Assembly: GCA_905182985.1 (NCBI GenBank) | Contig: CAJJDN010000117.1 | Location: 60,381 to 124,380, forward strand | Length of the DNA stretch: 64,000 bases | Direction of reading: 5' to 3' | DNA from: Paramecium sonneborni | Taxonomy: Eukaryota > Ciliophora > Oligohymenophorea > Peniculida > Parameciidae | Shown: piece by piece, positions 11,717-23,981 of the stretch | Layout of the letters: every line of letters starts with the position of its first letter | Numbering within the stretch: the first letter of the stretch is position 1 | Made by a program: the position numbers and the translations under genes | The notes under the pieces: model-generated | Told to the model about the DNA's origin: nothing | Database searches by the model: none | What the model saw: the letters and a program-made list of their open reading frames with translations, nothing else

Positions 11717-14269
11717 ATGGATAATATAATTTAAAAAGGCAATTACATAATAAATTTACAGGACGTAGTAGCTTAAGGAGTGAGAGGAACAATATTGAAA
11801 TGTAAAGAGAGAAATCGAGACGAATAATTATGTGTGAAAATAATTAGCAAGACCCCTAATTATGTAAATTTGGAGAATGAAAATAAAGTTTTAAAGAAAC
11901 TGAGATAATAAGAAGAAAAACATCCAAATGTTCTTAGAATATATGATATCACTGAAGATGATAAAAATTATTTTGTTTTCACAGAATTATGTGATATGAA
12001 TCTATAGAAATTGTTCGAATAATAATAGAAAAGTGAATGGTTTACAATAGAGCAAATATAAGATTATATTGGTCAGATAGTAAGGGGATATTAATATATA
12101 AGAAGCTTAAAAATAATTCTAAGAGATTTATCGCCAAAAAGCATCTTAGTTAAGAAACTTTCAAATAATAGAATTTTGTTAAAGGTATAAAAAATATATA
12201 AAATAAATAGATAGCAGATTTTGGTATTAGTCGTATTACTGAAGATGGATATGCAGAATCTCGAACAGGAATCCCATTATTTGCTGCTCCAGAAATATAT
12301 CTTAAATCTGAAAATTAATAAAGATATAATGATTCATGTGATATCTATTCTGTAAGAATTATTCAATATTCTTTAAAAGCTTGGAATTATTCTCTATATA
12401 ATGTGTTATAAAGGACAAAAACCTTACAAAATAAATAATTTTGATGATCTAAAATAGTTCCATGAAAAATTGAAATTAAATGGTTTTCAATGTCCGAACA
12501 ATGCTTATTGTCCTTAAGATATTCGTAATTTAATAGAAAAAATGATTATTCATAATTCAGAAGCCAGATTATCATGGGATTAGTTGGATAGAAACTTTAC
12601 TTAAAAATTTATAATTTTACAAGACATTTATTTTGTAGATCTATCAAAACCTTTTGGTTCAGGAGCATAAGGAATAACTTATGATGCATTTAATTTATAA
12701 ACTTAAGAATAATTAGTTTGTAAAACTATTTAAAATAAATATTATGGAAGTTCAAGAGAAATCTAAATTTTTGAGTAATCTAAAGGAAAATTTCATGATA
12801 ATGTAATCAAAGTTTTTTAAATTATTAAATAAACAGAATATACTTACCTAATTATGGAAAAATGTGACATGAATTTACAAACTTATTTTTAATAGAGAGT
12901 TTAAAGTCAAAACTGTTTATAAACTAGGGAAATTATTGAAATATTATACTAAATAGTAGAAGGATACTGCTTCCTTAAGAAACTTGGAATAATTCATAGA
13001 GATTTAAAACCAGAGAATATTGTATTAAAATTGAACTAAAATAATGAATATATTGTTAAAGTATTATTATTGTTAAACTATCAATAGATCATAGATTTTG
13101 GAGTCGGTAAAATTATTGGAAAAGATGTTACAGCTACTGAAGCTGGAACTCCAAAATATTCTGCCCCAGAAGTACTATTATCAGGAAAACCTTATGATTA
13201 TTAATGTGATATCTTTTCGGTATTTTTTACTATTAATCTCTAGTTAGGTGTAATTTTACATTATTTAGCATTTTAAAGATTTCCTAAAGTTATCAATAGC
13301 AGAAGTGATCTTATTGAATATGTCAGAACTTTAGAATATCAACCATTTGTAAGTTCAAATCACGAGGTATTATCCTAATAAAATTAGAATCCTTTAATCC
13401 CTGAACTTATTAATAAAATGTTAGCCTTTGATCCTGCAAAAAGAATTACTTGGGATTAATTACAAGTTCATCAAATATTTGACAATGTCAAATCAAAATA
13501 ACCAAAACAAAATCAAATTCAAATTCAAATACAAAATCAAATTCAAAATCAAAATCCACCTAAACTTTTATAAGAGCAATTTCTCTAAACAAAATAAATT
13601 CCATAATAACCGATTCCATAGGGCAATTCTGAGATATATTTATATATAGCTTCTATCCAAACTTTTGCATTTAGAATATTTACTCAATTTGATGAGTTCT
13701 AAAAGGAAAATTTAACAATGTATGATGAAATATTTCTGTTGAAATAATTTATTCTAAGATTCAGCATATTATGTTTAATGGCTATTTAATAACTATAAAT
13801 TAATAATTTTATTATTTTAGACGGAGTGGAATATAAAATAAATTAACTTAATACCTTCTAAAACTGGTCAAAAGAATTTAATTTAAATTAATTAAAAGCT
13901 TAAAATAAAGATAAGTTTGATAACTTAAAAACAGCATAAATCACCAATAAAACGGATATTATTGTTTAAGGAGAGTATTTCTTAATGTAACTTTCTAATT
14001 AGGTGCAATAAAATTAAAATTTTAATTTTTTGCAAAGTCATAAATATTTTAATATGTTTTATCAACAAATTAGAGTTGGTTTTTTGAATTCAAATTTACC
14101 TATTAAGAATAAATTCTTTTTGGAAAAGTTTTCAATTATTTTTTTAGAATATCCAATTAAAAATTATTCAATTTTTTAGGAGTAAAAATTAGATTAAAAG
14201 ATAAACTAAAAAATATTTATTTAAGAATAAATGGAAATCTTTATTGACAATCAATTAAAAAAGAATTGA
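11717..14269 (+). CDS. tandem protein kinase: degenerate N-terminal domain fused to intact second kinase domain
   Basis: 815 aa; introns 12185-12210, 12352-12379, 13061-13087 and 13220-13243 (24-28 nt). Domain 1 (about residues 8-280) has no glycine loop (VVAQGVRGTILK), keeps the VAIK-type Lys (LCVKII) and DFG (ADFGISRI), but its catalytic loop reads LRDLSPKSILV: the catalytic Lys and the metal-binding Asn of DLKPEN are lost. Domain 2 (about 300-565) has GSGAQGITY, VCKTI, IIHRDLKPENIVL, IDFGVGKI and APEVLL, so it should be active. Introns sit at matching sites just before DFG and after the DIYS/DIFS motif in both domains, which shows an internal duplication. The remaining about 250 residues are Gln-rich with no known domain. 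Confidence 0.88.
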
Positions 14270-14342
14270 AAATTTAAATTAATTTTTTGTAATTTAACAA
14301 ACAAATTTTTTCAATAATTTATATTATTAATAATCAAAAATA

Positions 14343-16316
14343 ATGATTCAAAGTATAAATTCTTAGTAGGTTTAAATGAGTTAATTAACAAACTCCCTTT
14401 TAAAATGTATATTGAAAGAATAATATGGAAGCTTAAAATTTGATATAATAAAGAAGTTTTAAGAAAACATAAATAATTAGGATATCCATTAATATATATT
14501 TCAACTTTGGTATTATTTAAATATGTAATATTAGTTATATTTATTATGTAACAGGTAATTAGCATTTAGAAGAGTTTTTGAAAAAGTATGGTTTAATGAA
14601 TTCTTCAAATTATTATAGATTAGAATGGACTTTAAAAGCATTAAGTGAAGATTCAAAATGTTATTCTATAAAAGAAGGTTTCACAAAGTTTTTGAATGTA
14701 ATGAAAATAGTAAAATTTAGTTAATAAAACATGAATTTGTAAATAAGGGATTGACAAACACAAATAGTAGGGAAGATTATTTTTAGGATAGTAATAGATA
14801 AATATAAATTTAGTGTATTTAATTAAAGAAGCAAGAGCAAATTATCAAGATCGATAAGATTAGTTAATTTTCAATTTGATTGAATAGAGTATAAGACTTA
14901 AAGGTATAGAGATTGAAGAAAGAAAAGAATAGATGATAACATTCTTAAAAACCATAAATTAAAATATTAATGTTTTATGGTAATTAACATAGTAAGGAGG
15001 TATCACAATACCTTTTAATCATGGATTAATGGATTCTTGTTTAATAGTAAATATTATTGAAGATGAATTTATTTGTTTCAATACAGCTAAAAGAGTTCCT
15101 TATAAAATTATAGTAGAAACAATTGAGTAAAAATAATGATGATTATTTTAGTCCATCTGAAGTAGAACTTATTAAGAAAGCTGTTGAAATATATTAAAAT
15201 AGTAATAATGTTTAAGAATTAATACCATATTATGATATTGAGAAAGAAATGAGAAATATAGCACAACTAAAGATACTTTAGCAATATGATATAGATGAAT
15301 TAAAAAAGTAATGTATAAGGATATAAGAGATTGGCATTAAAAAAAGTAGAATTTAATTTAAATCCCGAGAATTAAAAAGTAAAGAAGAAAGCCCAAGATA
15401 AGGATATTTATTCATCTTCTATTAATTGTAGTTCAATATGGGGAGAAGATTGGAATGTTACTTAGTAGAGAATCTAAAAGACATCTTAATTTAGACATCT
15501 CAAAACTTATCAAATTAGACAAATTATTATTAAGGGAGGTGATGATTTAAGAAATGAATTATTAATAATGTAGATGATCAAGAAAATTAAGTAAATTTTT
15601 GAGAAATATGGATTGGATATATTTTTGAGACCTTATGATATAATATTGACATCTCCAAATAGTGGAATATTAGAATTTATTCCAAATACTGTCTCTATTG
15701 ATAAAATTAAAAGAGAACATTCAGATTTAACATTAAAAGAATTCTATTAAACTTATTTTGAATGTTTTGAAGAGGCTTAAACAAACTTTTTGTAAAGTCT
15801 TGCTGGATATTCATTGATTTGTTATTTATTTTAATTAAAAGACAGACATAATGGAAATATTTTAATAGATAATTAAGGACATATAATTCATATAGATTTT
15901 GGATTTGTTTTAACCTTAACACCAGGTAATTTAGGATTTGAATCTGCTCCATTTAAATTAATATAAGAATATGAGGAACTTTTAGATGGATAAGGTAGTT
16001 ATTATCATAATTACTTTTAAACTTTAATATTTAAAGGTATATTAAATATAAAATCATATTAGGTCTTATGGCATTGTAATCTGAGATTGATGAAATAATA
16101 ACATTTGTAAAGATAATGAATTTTAGTCCCAAACATAATCTATTGGCTAGTTTAGAGAAGTTTAAAGTTGAAGAGTTTCGTAAAAGATTTATGGAAAATG
16201 ATACACCTGAACAATTATACTAAAATGTATAGAATTTAGTCAAAGAATCCAGTAATTCATGGACTACAATGCTTTATGATTATTTTTAGTATAAGACCAA
16301 TACTATATATTATTGA
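14343..16316 (+). CDS. phosphatidylinositol 4-kinase, type III beta-like
   Basis: 609 aa; introns 14510-14534, 14698-14720, 14791-14813, 15127-15151, 15308-15329 and 16037-16062 (22-26 nt). It makes PI4P from phosphatidylinositol on Golgi or other membranes. The lipid-kinase domain (about residues 310-600) shows the ATP-binding Lys in IIIKGGDDLRNELL, the catalytic loop KDRHNGNILID and the metal-binding HIDFGFVLTLTPGN, followed by the C-terminal lipid-kinase helices. The N-terminal third contains the helical LKU region (HLEEFLKKYGL). It is shorter than human PI4KB (about 800 aa), mainly in the linker. It lies 73 bp after the tandem kinase and only 16 bp before the hydrolase gene. Confidence 0.9.
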
Positions 16317-16332
16317 TACTAATTATTAAAAT

Positions 16333-17442
16333 ATGAAATAACCTGAGTATAAGTGTACAGAAAAGTTATGGAAGCCTATAGTTAGACCTCCAAAACATAA
16401 TTATCGTTTAAAAGATATGGGAAATGAAATATTTATGGTTTAAGACACAGTTGTAAAGAGAACAGACTTTGAAATTACCAATAGTCGTGGATTAACACTT
16501 CAGTGTAGGTAATTTCGATAAGAATACGTAGTTTATTTGAGCCTGTTAGAATTTAAGATAAGCCTCATGCCTGTATGATTTATTTACATGGGAACTCAAG
16601 TAGTAGAGTAGAATCACTTACAATACTTGAATATTTGTTACCTTAAAATATTGCAGTTTGTGGAATTGATTTATCAGGTAATAATACAATAATTTAATTA
16701 GGTTCTGGTTAATCATAAGGAGAATATATTTCATTAGGTTACTATGAATCGAGAGATGTTACTGATCTCTATAATTATTTGCGTTTAAATAAAGTAAGGT
16801 TAATTCATTATTAAAAGGTTATTAGCCTTTTATCACTTAAATCGGTTTGTGGGGTAGATCTATGGGTTCAGTTACAGCCATAATAGCAGCTAGTTTGAAT
16901 TCTAACTTTAAAATTCTTGTGTGTGATAGTCCATTTTCTAATCTAACTCATTTATGTTAGGAGTTAGCCTCTAATTAATATAGTATTCCAGGATGCTGTT
17001 TCAATTGTTTTTGGTGTTTCGTTAAATCTAAAATAAGAAAGGAAGCTAAATTTAATATTGACGATCTTAACATCGTTTAAATTATACAAAGTATTTAAAT
17101 AAAATATTTTTAATAGCTTTATCAACTGATGTTGCTATTGTATTCCTTTCAGCTAAAGACGATACACTTATACGAGAGAAGCATCCTAAAATTTTATCGG
17201 AAAAGTTTCGAGGAATTAAAGAATTCATTAAATTTGAAGGAACTCACAATTCTAAAAGACCAAATGAAGTAATGAAAGGAACTGTTCAATTCATAATTGC
17301 TTAAATGGAAAAATAAGAATAAAATAGTAGTCTCAGGGATACTAAAGTATCATCGAATTTTAAAGATTAAATACCAATCCCTGATGTTGGAGCTCCTCTA
17401 CTTCGTTCAGAAAAACCATATATATCCAAAACAGAAAAATGA
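16333..17442 (+). CDS. alpha/beta-hydrolase, S9/S15-like serine hydrolase
   Basis: 342 aa; introns 16509-16531 (23), 16794-16825 (32) and 17091-17116 (26). Start ATG 16333 lies 16 bp after the PI4K stop. The hydrolase core shows the oxyanion region YLHGNSSS, the nucleophile elbow GLWGRSMGS (about residue 162), the acid region FLSAKDDTL and the catalytic His in EGTHNSKRP, so the triad Ser-Asp-His appears complete. Such enzymes cleave esters, thioesters or peptides; the fold resembles ABHD17-type depalmitoylases and bacterial S9/S15 peptidases, but the substrate cannot be told. A Cys-rich stretch (CCFNCFWC) follows the nucleophile region and could be acylated. Confidence 0.85.
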
Positions 17443-18359
17443 TATTAAATTATATTCTATATATAATGATTATTATTAATATTTAAAACTTTTAAATTAA
17501 TCAAAAATAACATTTACTAATGTGGTTTAATCAAGACTCTATAAGTTATATTGTCTTATATCAAAAAGTAAGACATAAAAATGTAATTAAATAATAATAA
17601 TCTCTTTTGGAAGGATTTAAATAATTCTTTAAAATTACTTAAATCTTACAAGAATTTAACACTAAATTTCTTTTAAGAATTTAATTTTATAAACTAAATT
17701 ATTAACAAAGCATAAATATTAAAAGATTTTTATCTATAAGTTGATTACAATTACTATTTAATTTATCTAATTCTCATGTTTAATTGTTAATCAAACTGTT
17801 ATTTAAAATAATTTCTATTTGATTAATACTAACACTCCTTAATTATTTAATAGACAGTTAATTATACTGTCCAAAAGAAAATTGATTTAATTGGAATTTT
17901 TATCATTTTAAAAATAGTTTTAGAATTCGAAAAGTTAATAACGATTATAAAATAATTTTTTATTTTAATAAAATGGGTCTTTAATAAAATATACCTTTTA
18001 TTTCGATTTATTAAATTTACTCATCACAACAATTTAAAAAATCGCTATCCTTATCCTTTCGTGAATCTAAATGCATCCATTAATGATAAGATAATGTATG
18101 AATTTTTTATTGATTTTTAAATACTTATAAAATACAAATAAAATAAAGCCAAAAAAAAATAAGTTGTTAAATAATCATTAATTTTCTTTTTGATAGAATA
18201 TTATATATCAATAAAATATAATATCATAGTATAGTATAAGATATTTTGATTGAATATATGTGAGAGACAATAATAACTAAAATATATTTATATTTTGATA
18301 TGTATTAATATAGATAAGAAAAATATAGAATTAATATATATATTTATCTTTATTTACAT
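17443..18359. other. 917-bp intergenic region between converging genes
   Basis: Long for this window. No exon chain is found. A 43-codon plus-strand frame from an ATG near 17973 (MGLQQNIPFISIYQIYSSQQ) is the only start-to-stop frame noticed, and it is short enough to be chance. A short double TATAG motif lies near 18231, similar to the satellite at 33.4 kb. Confidence 0.5.
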
Positions 18360-19178
18360 TCATTCTTGTTTTTATTAAGACCTTGAAATTCTCTCTGCTA
18401 GGCTGATATTAAATTTATCACTCTCATCATATGCAACTTTCCAATCTTTGTGTTAATGAAAGAGACTCAAAATAGCAACAACTCTATCAATATTTAATGG
18501 TCTTTTGGCACCTTTTATGTAAGATTCGATTGGCAATTTCTTACTACAGATTTATAATGCATTTGCTTTATTTAAACTCATATATTTTTAAACTTATCTA
18601 TCCACAAATCCACCAACAATATAAATACATTATTCAGGATCAACTGATTCTAAATATGTATCAGCATCTGGAGAAAGGTAAATAAATTCCTTTTTAATTC
18701 CTTTTTCTTAATTTTGTTATATCAACTCTTCTAATCCAAGTTCATAATGATAAACAGGCCATTTTTAAAGTCCTTGCTTTTCTAATTCAGTTTTTTATAT
18801 TCCCTTCACATTTGTCAAATGTAATTGAATAGGAAATTATAATTCTTTATTAATACCTTAAATGTGAGCAATCTATAATGCTAATGATCTAATTTCTCTA
18901 TCTGTCATTAATATATCATATTCCAAATCTAAATAGATTGGAATTCCTGATTCATACCCAAGTTATAGATTATTTTTAGCTAAATTTTTTATTTCTGTAT
19001 ATTTTTCTTTAGTCTCTGGATTCATATGAAAAACCTTTTGCTTTACTTTTTTTGCAATTTTCTTTCTAGTTATTTTAGCTCTCATTTTTGCTTTTTAGTA
19101 TTTAAGTACTTTTTTTTCATCTCTTGTTAATTTAGTTTTCTTTTGTATATCCACATCTTATATTTGTTATTCTTACAT
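18360..19178 (-). CDS. tRNA (guanine-N1)-methyltransferase, TRM10 family
   Basis: 272 aa, no intron, ATG at 19178-19176, TGA at 18362-18360. TRM10 enzymes are SPOUT methyltransferases that put a methyl group on N1 of purine 9 in tRNA. The basic N-terminus (RAKITRKKIAKKVKQK) fits tRNA binding. The catalytic domain starts at about residue 75 with YLDLEYDILMTDREIRSLA, then QLHLTNVKG, LSPDADTYLE, IYIVGGFVDRQ, and the C-terminal RPLNIDRVVAILSLFHQHKDW. These match the family order. The conserved PDA and the GGxVDR motif bind S-adenosylmethionine and tRNA in the family. Confidence 0.88.
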
Positions 19179-19190
19179 AAAATAATTAAT
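19179..19190. promoter_or_regulatory. 12-bp intergenic spacer between divergent start codons
   Basis: Only 12 bp (all A/T) separate the ATG of TRM10 (minus) and the ATG of the next gene (plus). Any promoter elements must lie inside the coding regions, or the 5' UTRs must overlap or be extremely short. Confidence 0.6.
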
Positions 19191-19649
19191 ATGTAATAAT
19201 ATTCATTACCTCTTTTAAAGAAACCCTATAAACCCTTAAAAGAGAATATAAGACATTCTTTAGATACATCATCCTATATCAAAATAACAAAACATACAAG
19301 TGAAGAAACTAGCTTTGCAAATTACGTTTTAAAAAAATAGCAAGAATTAGAATTAGCCATGCAATAGGTTATTCAACAACCATAAATAAAAAATTCATTT
19401 TCAAGACATCTACCTAAAATATAAGAATAACAGAAAACATCTCCTTATTTGATTAGAGCATTAGTCAAAAATAGATACCCAACGGAACCGATAGAATAGA
19501 AGAAAGAAATAGATTAAATGAAATCAATGGACATCCCAAATCATAATAAATTAGCATTTGAAAAATTTTCAATAAATTCTTTAGTGAGATAATAATGTAG
19601 AAAGGTTAGAGCCAGCCCAAATCGTAAGCTTTTTACAAGTGTTTAATGA
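19191..19649 (+). CDS. hypothetical basic protein
   Basis: 152 aa, single exon, starting MQQYSLPLLKKPYKPLKENI and ending VRASPNRKLFTSVQ. It is rich in Lys, Gln and Ser with short basic proline patches (KKPYKPLK, SPYLIRALVKNRYP), low in hydrophobic clusters and probably disordered. No family is recognised. It is divergent from TRM10 with a 12-bp spacer. Confidence 0.7.
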
Positions 19650-19825
19650 TTTATTAGTTTTTGAAATCAGTCATTTCATAACTACTTAAACTTCCAATTA
19701 AGGGTTTCTTAAATAAGATAAACTAAACTTTCTTTTTTTTCGAAAGTTATTCAAGTGTTGCTTCTACTCTTAAATTTTCTCATCTAAATCCACTTTAAAA
19801 AACTAAATATTCATCTCTTTTTCGA

Positions 19826-20122
19826 TCATTATATCTTATTTACCAATTCAATTTTCAATTATTATAAACTAAAAATTGAGAATATTAAATCTAATTATTC
19901 TAAATTCAATTAAACTAAAATCTTTTAAACACAACAAAAAAAAGTTAAAGTAAATTATCTAAATATCCCCTAAACCTTTAATATTTAATCTCTAAATATC
20001 TATAGTTATTATTCATCATAAAAATTCAGATCAAAATCGATTTAATTTTTATTAATGTATTTATTTCACTTCTTTTCATCCAAATTCATATAACCTTCTT
20101 ATTCACTTTGTTCATGATCCAT
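19826..20122 (-). pseudogene. possible gene relic with an in-frame TGA
   Basis: A frame from ATG 20122-20120 reads MDHEQSEQEGYMNLDEKK, meets TGA at 20068-20066, and continues in the same frame as NKYINKNQIDFDLNF and on to a second TGA at 19828-19826. No GT..AG intron of normal size would remove the first TGA. The charged composition before and after the stop is alike, which suggests one decayed gene. A further open frame (MIEKEMNIQFFKVDLDEKI) follows downstream in another frame. Confidence 0.3.
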
Positions 20123-20393
20123 TATCTTTTTAATTTACTGACTGTCTGTGTTTATATAATTTTAATTCTTAGCAAACTATTGGTACTTTAGTATTTTCTC
20201 AATTATTAGCGATATAAGATTATTATAGTTTTGTACTTAATAGGAGTTAAAGTGCATAAAGAACCAACTATTCAATTATAATTTTTAAGCTGTTCAATAG
20301 TCTAAAATGTTTATTTGATTGGTTTAATGAGATTATTCATTTATAATTATAATAAAAATATTGAAAATATATATAAATATTATATAGCCAGTA

Positions 20394-21233
20394 TCAAACA
20401 ATACTTCCGACACTTCTTCTTTTATTTCGTAATTCATTAATTTTTTAGATTTCTTTTTTAGCAGTATCCAATTCAACATTAGTTAAAACTAATTGCTCTG
20501 AACTTTTATTATAAGTTTTATTTAATTATAAAAATTTGCTTCGCCATAATTGAGATTCATTTTGATACAAAGTAACCTATTTTTGTTAATTAATCAATTG
20601 AAGTTCCAATTTATTAATCTATTTATTTAGATTTCGAATTTCAATGTTCAGTTATTCAACTTTAGTTGAATGTTCAAGCTAAATTAATTTGAATTTATTT
20701 TTCATATCATCATATTCTTTGATAATAATATTTTTTTATTCTAAAATATTATTGAGACTTCGAATTTGTTAATTTGATTCTTCACTTTCAGATTGAACTT
20801 TAGAATTGAATAAATCTAATAAGAATATCTGAAATAAAATATACCTGTACTATTTGTTAATTATTAATCTAATATTCGATGATTTGATTCTAGATAAGAT
20901 ATTTTCATTTGTAAAAATTACACTTAATATTCATAATTTTTGTTCACTGCTTAAGTTTCAAATAATTATTCTTGTAAATCTTTAAGTTGATTAATATATT
21001 CATTTTCTTTATCAAAATTTTTAACTCTCATTTCTTCCATTTAATCAAATAACTATTGATTATCTTTTCTTAAATCACTGACTAATTATTCTAAAAAAAA
21101 CACTTTAAGTAAATCAACTTAAGAACCTCTACTATCCAATCTATTTGGATAGCAATCTGGACTCTGTTATAATAATATTTTTTACCTGATATGGTTTAGA
21201 AACAAAGAAAAAAGGTTATGATTTGATGTGCAT
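20394..21233 (-). CDS. coiled-coil protein, unknown function
   Basis: 262 aa; introns 21164-21185 (22 nt) and 20816-20844 (29 nt). It begins MHIKSQPFFFVSKPYQ, then SPDCYPNRLDSRGS, and from about residue 32 is a continuous charged helical region (QLVSDLRKDNQQLFDQMEEM to KKEIQKINELRNKRRS). The C-terminus is basic. No known domain. The next gene upstream on the same strand is the DNA-binding-free secretory gene at 21.4-22.5 kb in the opposite position of the same strand; no functional link is implied. Confidence 0.75.
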
Positions 21234-21388
21234 AAAATATATATAAAATATATAACAATAAAAATTAATCATTTTTCTATTAACATACAGTTATTAATGA
21301 TTTTGATGTATATAGTGTATTTACTAGTAATAAATATATGATTAATTATGTATGGATAATGTATTTTATAATTATTATTTTTATTCAA

Positions 21389-22510
21389 TCATTATTTAAT
21401 ACCTGCTCTGTCAAAACTTTATTTGACTTATTGAATAAGTGATAAATCGGTATCATATTATTATAATAACTTAGAATTCAAATTAGATCTGACAATCCAA
21501 GCATCTTATGTAGCCTTCAAATTATCTTAAGCATCTTCTAAATTTGATCTAGCATCATTGAGTAAATTATTCTTAGCTTTGATTTCAGCTAAAGGATTTA
21601 TGAATATAATATACCATCCTTAATCTCTATATTTTCTCTTAAATCAGGTAAGACAACAGTTGATAAGATATTTAATTTTTCTTCATATGTAGTTAATAAT
21701 CCTTTATTTAAAGCTTCTAATGATTATGATGAAACAACTAATTATAATCTACTTTCTAATAAAGAAGTTCTCAATTAATTAAGAAGGTTAGTTACTTTGC
21801 TAATTAATTCTTGATTTGCAAAACTATAAAGTAATCTAAAATATAATACTTGGATTATGCAATATCAGTAAGAGCTACAATTAAGGGTTGGAAGAAAACT
21901 TTTTATTTACTTAAATGAGTTTTCAATTTATCTTTGACTTAGACCAAGGTATCAGCATTCTTTAAAGATGTCAATAAATTAATAGCTTCATCTATAGCAG
22001 CAGCAGAATCATCATATTCCTATAATTATGCAGCAGTATTAGCAGCATCTGTTTTAATTTATTGATCTAATTAATTTCTTAAGAGTGTGACATCTTATTA
22101 TTCTTTAATTCCATCATTTAATAATTATTGTAAAGTATTTCTAGCCTCTGTTAGATCAGCCAAATCAACTTCATGTTGAGATACTTCTACTTAATATTAG
22201 GTAATCTAATTTTCATAAAACTCTTAATCTGCATTGTTCGATAAAAAGTCTTTATTGAAAGAGGCATTTTCATCTTCCTTATTTTACAATATTTCAGATT
22301 CAAGATCATTTATAGCATTGATCAAACGAGAATAATCTAATTATTATGATTACTCTTATAATAATGCCATATTTTTTAATGCTCTAAAAAGAGATGGATG
22401 TTATTCCTCTAATGATTTTTGTCTTCTAATTAATTTAACATTTACTTTGTTTGATTATCAATTGCTGCAATTGTCAAAAGTACTAAAGCAAAGAGCACTA
22501 TATATTTCAT
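21389..22510 (-). CDS. secreted coiled-coil protein, trichocyst-matrix-like
   Basis: 349 aa; introns 22426-22445 (20), 21824-21849 (26) and 21589-21614 (26). The N-terminus MKYIVLFALVLLTIAA is a clear signal peptide. The rest is Ala/Asn/Asp/Gln/Leu-rich heptad helix in two halves (LQEYDDSAAAIDEAINLL; NNLLNDARSNLEDAQDNL). Length, signal peptide, acidic character and long helices match Paramecium trichocyst matrix proteins, which crystallise inside secretory granules and expand on exocytosis. Processing sites were not located with certainty; a basic RRQ/KRQK stretch after the signal could be one. The assignment is by architecture, not by alignment. Confidence 0.72.
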
Positions 22511-23981
22511 TTATATAATATATTAATTAAAAACGACTATTTAATTCATTTATAATGTAGTGTAAATTCATCAATACTAAAACATGTTTAGCAATCTCTA
22601 TTTCTACTCCTAAAATACTATTTCCTAATATATCCAAAACCATTCAATATGTAAATTTACTATAATGTGTTATAAAATTAAGATTTATTGATCAAATTCA
22701 TACTTATTAAAAAATATCTTATATCCCATCTTTTGCAAGCTACAATTATTTAGAATTCTCCCTTATTTAATAATATCAAATAGCATTCCCCTTCAACTCT
22801 CAATATCATTCTCTAAATCAATATTAATAATCAGTGTTCTAAAACACCAAAAGTCTATTAACATGATAAAGTTTCAACTCACTTGTATATAAGTATTATT
22901 TTAGAAAAATCATTCAGATCTAAGATTAAATCATTATACCACTTCCTTTATATATTCTATTATTATCTATTCTCTCATAAATTTAATTAACTTGCTAATT
23001 TCTTTTAAAATAATATCTAAAGTAATTATTTAATAATTCTTGATTTCTTTTCTCCAAAATATATATTATGGGTATCCATAGAGATAAACTATTAATTTAA
23101 ATGAAATCACTTACTATTTTTACATCTCTTCTTTTATAATCATCATCCATGTAAATTTATTATAAATTAACAACATATAGGGTTATTTCTACTAACTATT
23201 ATTCCCAATTCAAATATAAATTTCTCTCATAAATAATTCAACTTCAAATTTTAATAATTCTTTTTTTCTTCATATTCCTCAACATACAATTAATTCTATT
23301 TAGTAACTTATTAAAATTAATATTAATTATTTAGAGTATTTTCAAAAAGTACCTTAATTCTTTACGAATTCAATATCCTGTAATTTACTTACAAAGTTGA
23401 ATTCTTTATAATTAATTTGAAACCAATTTTTTAATTAATTGATTATTGCTATTATATTATATTGCTCTCTTATAAATTTTTTATTCTAATTCATTACAAT
23501 TCAAATTTGGCCAAACAGCCATTTTGGTAAAAAATTAGATTTTATGTTTAAAAAATGAAAAAACTTTAAACGTTTCTCATATTTTTATATTAAAATGTGT
23601 GATAGATTCCTTAATTCAAATAATAAGATTTTTTTCTAGTTTTCTTTTATATTTTTCCAGTTTTTCTTATTTAATTTTTGATATCAATATATTTCTTACT
23701 AATATGATCAGTTATAGTTAATAATTTATGATTACGAAATGGTTAGAATATATCCACTAGTTATAGCCTCGTTTTTAGTTCTTTTGTACATTGATAGTTT
23801 ATAAAAACTACTATTAATGATAATCAAGTTGTATAGACATTTGAATAGATAATATTAATTTATTTTATGATATTTAAATTAGAATGTTTACGAACAAAAA
23901 ACATAATTTAAACATTATGTATGTAAAGCTTTGATTATATGAATTATTGAGTTAAATTAAGAATTAATGTAAAATTACAAA
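22511..23981. other. 1.47-kb stretch without a resolved gene
   Basis: Holds the unresolved minus-strand reading frames listed at 22914-23522. The remaining parts (22511-22913 and 23523-23981) are AT-rich with no exon chain, RNA gene or repeat recognised. Confidence 0.5.
22914..23522 (-). pseudogene. unresolved gene or pseudogene
   Basis: From ATG 23522-23520 the frame reads MAVWPNLNCNELEQKIYKRA and stays open for about 50 codons. Possible continuation after a 20-nt intron reads LNSTLQVNYRILNSQRIK. Further down, frames such as LYLNWEQQLVEITLYVVNL and LEKRNQELLNNYFRYYFK look protein-like, but joining them needs frameshifts or non-standard introns. A decayed gene is the simplest reading; a gene with missed introns is possible. 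Confidence 0.35.

Noticed and set aside
16333..17442. Splitting the hydrolase into two genes at the 32-nt intron
   Set aside because: The nucleophile elbow directly after the intron continues the same fold, so one gene is right.
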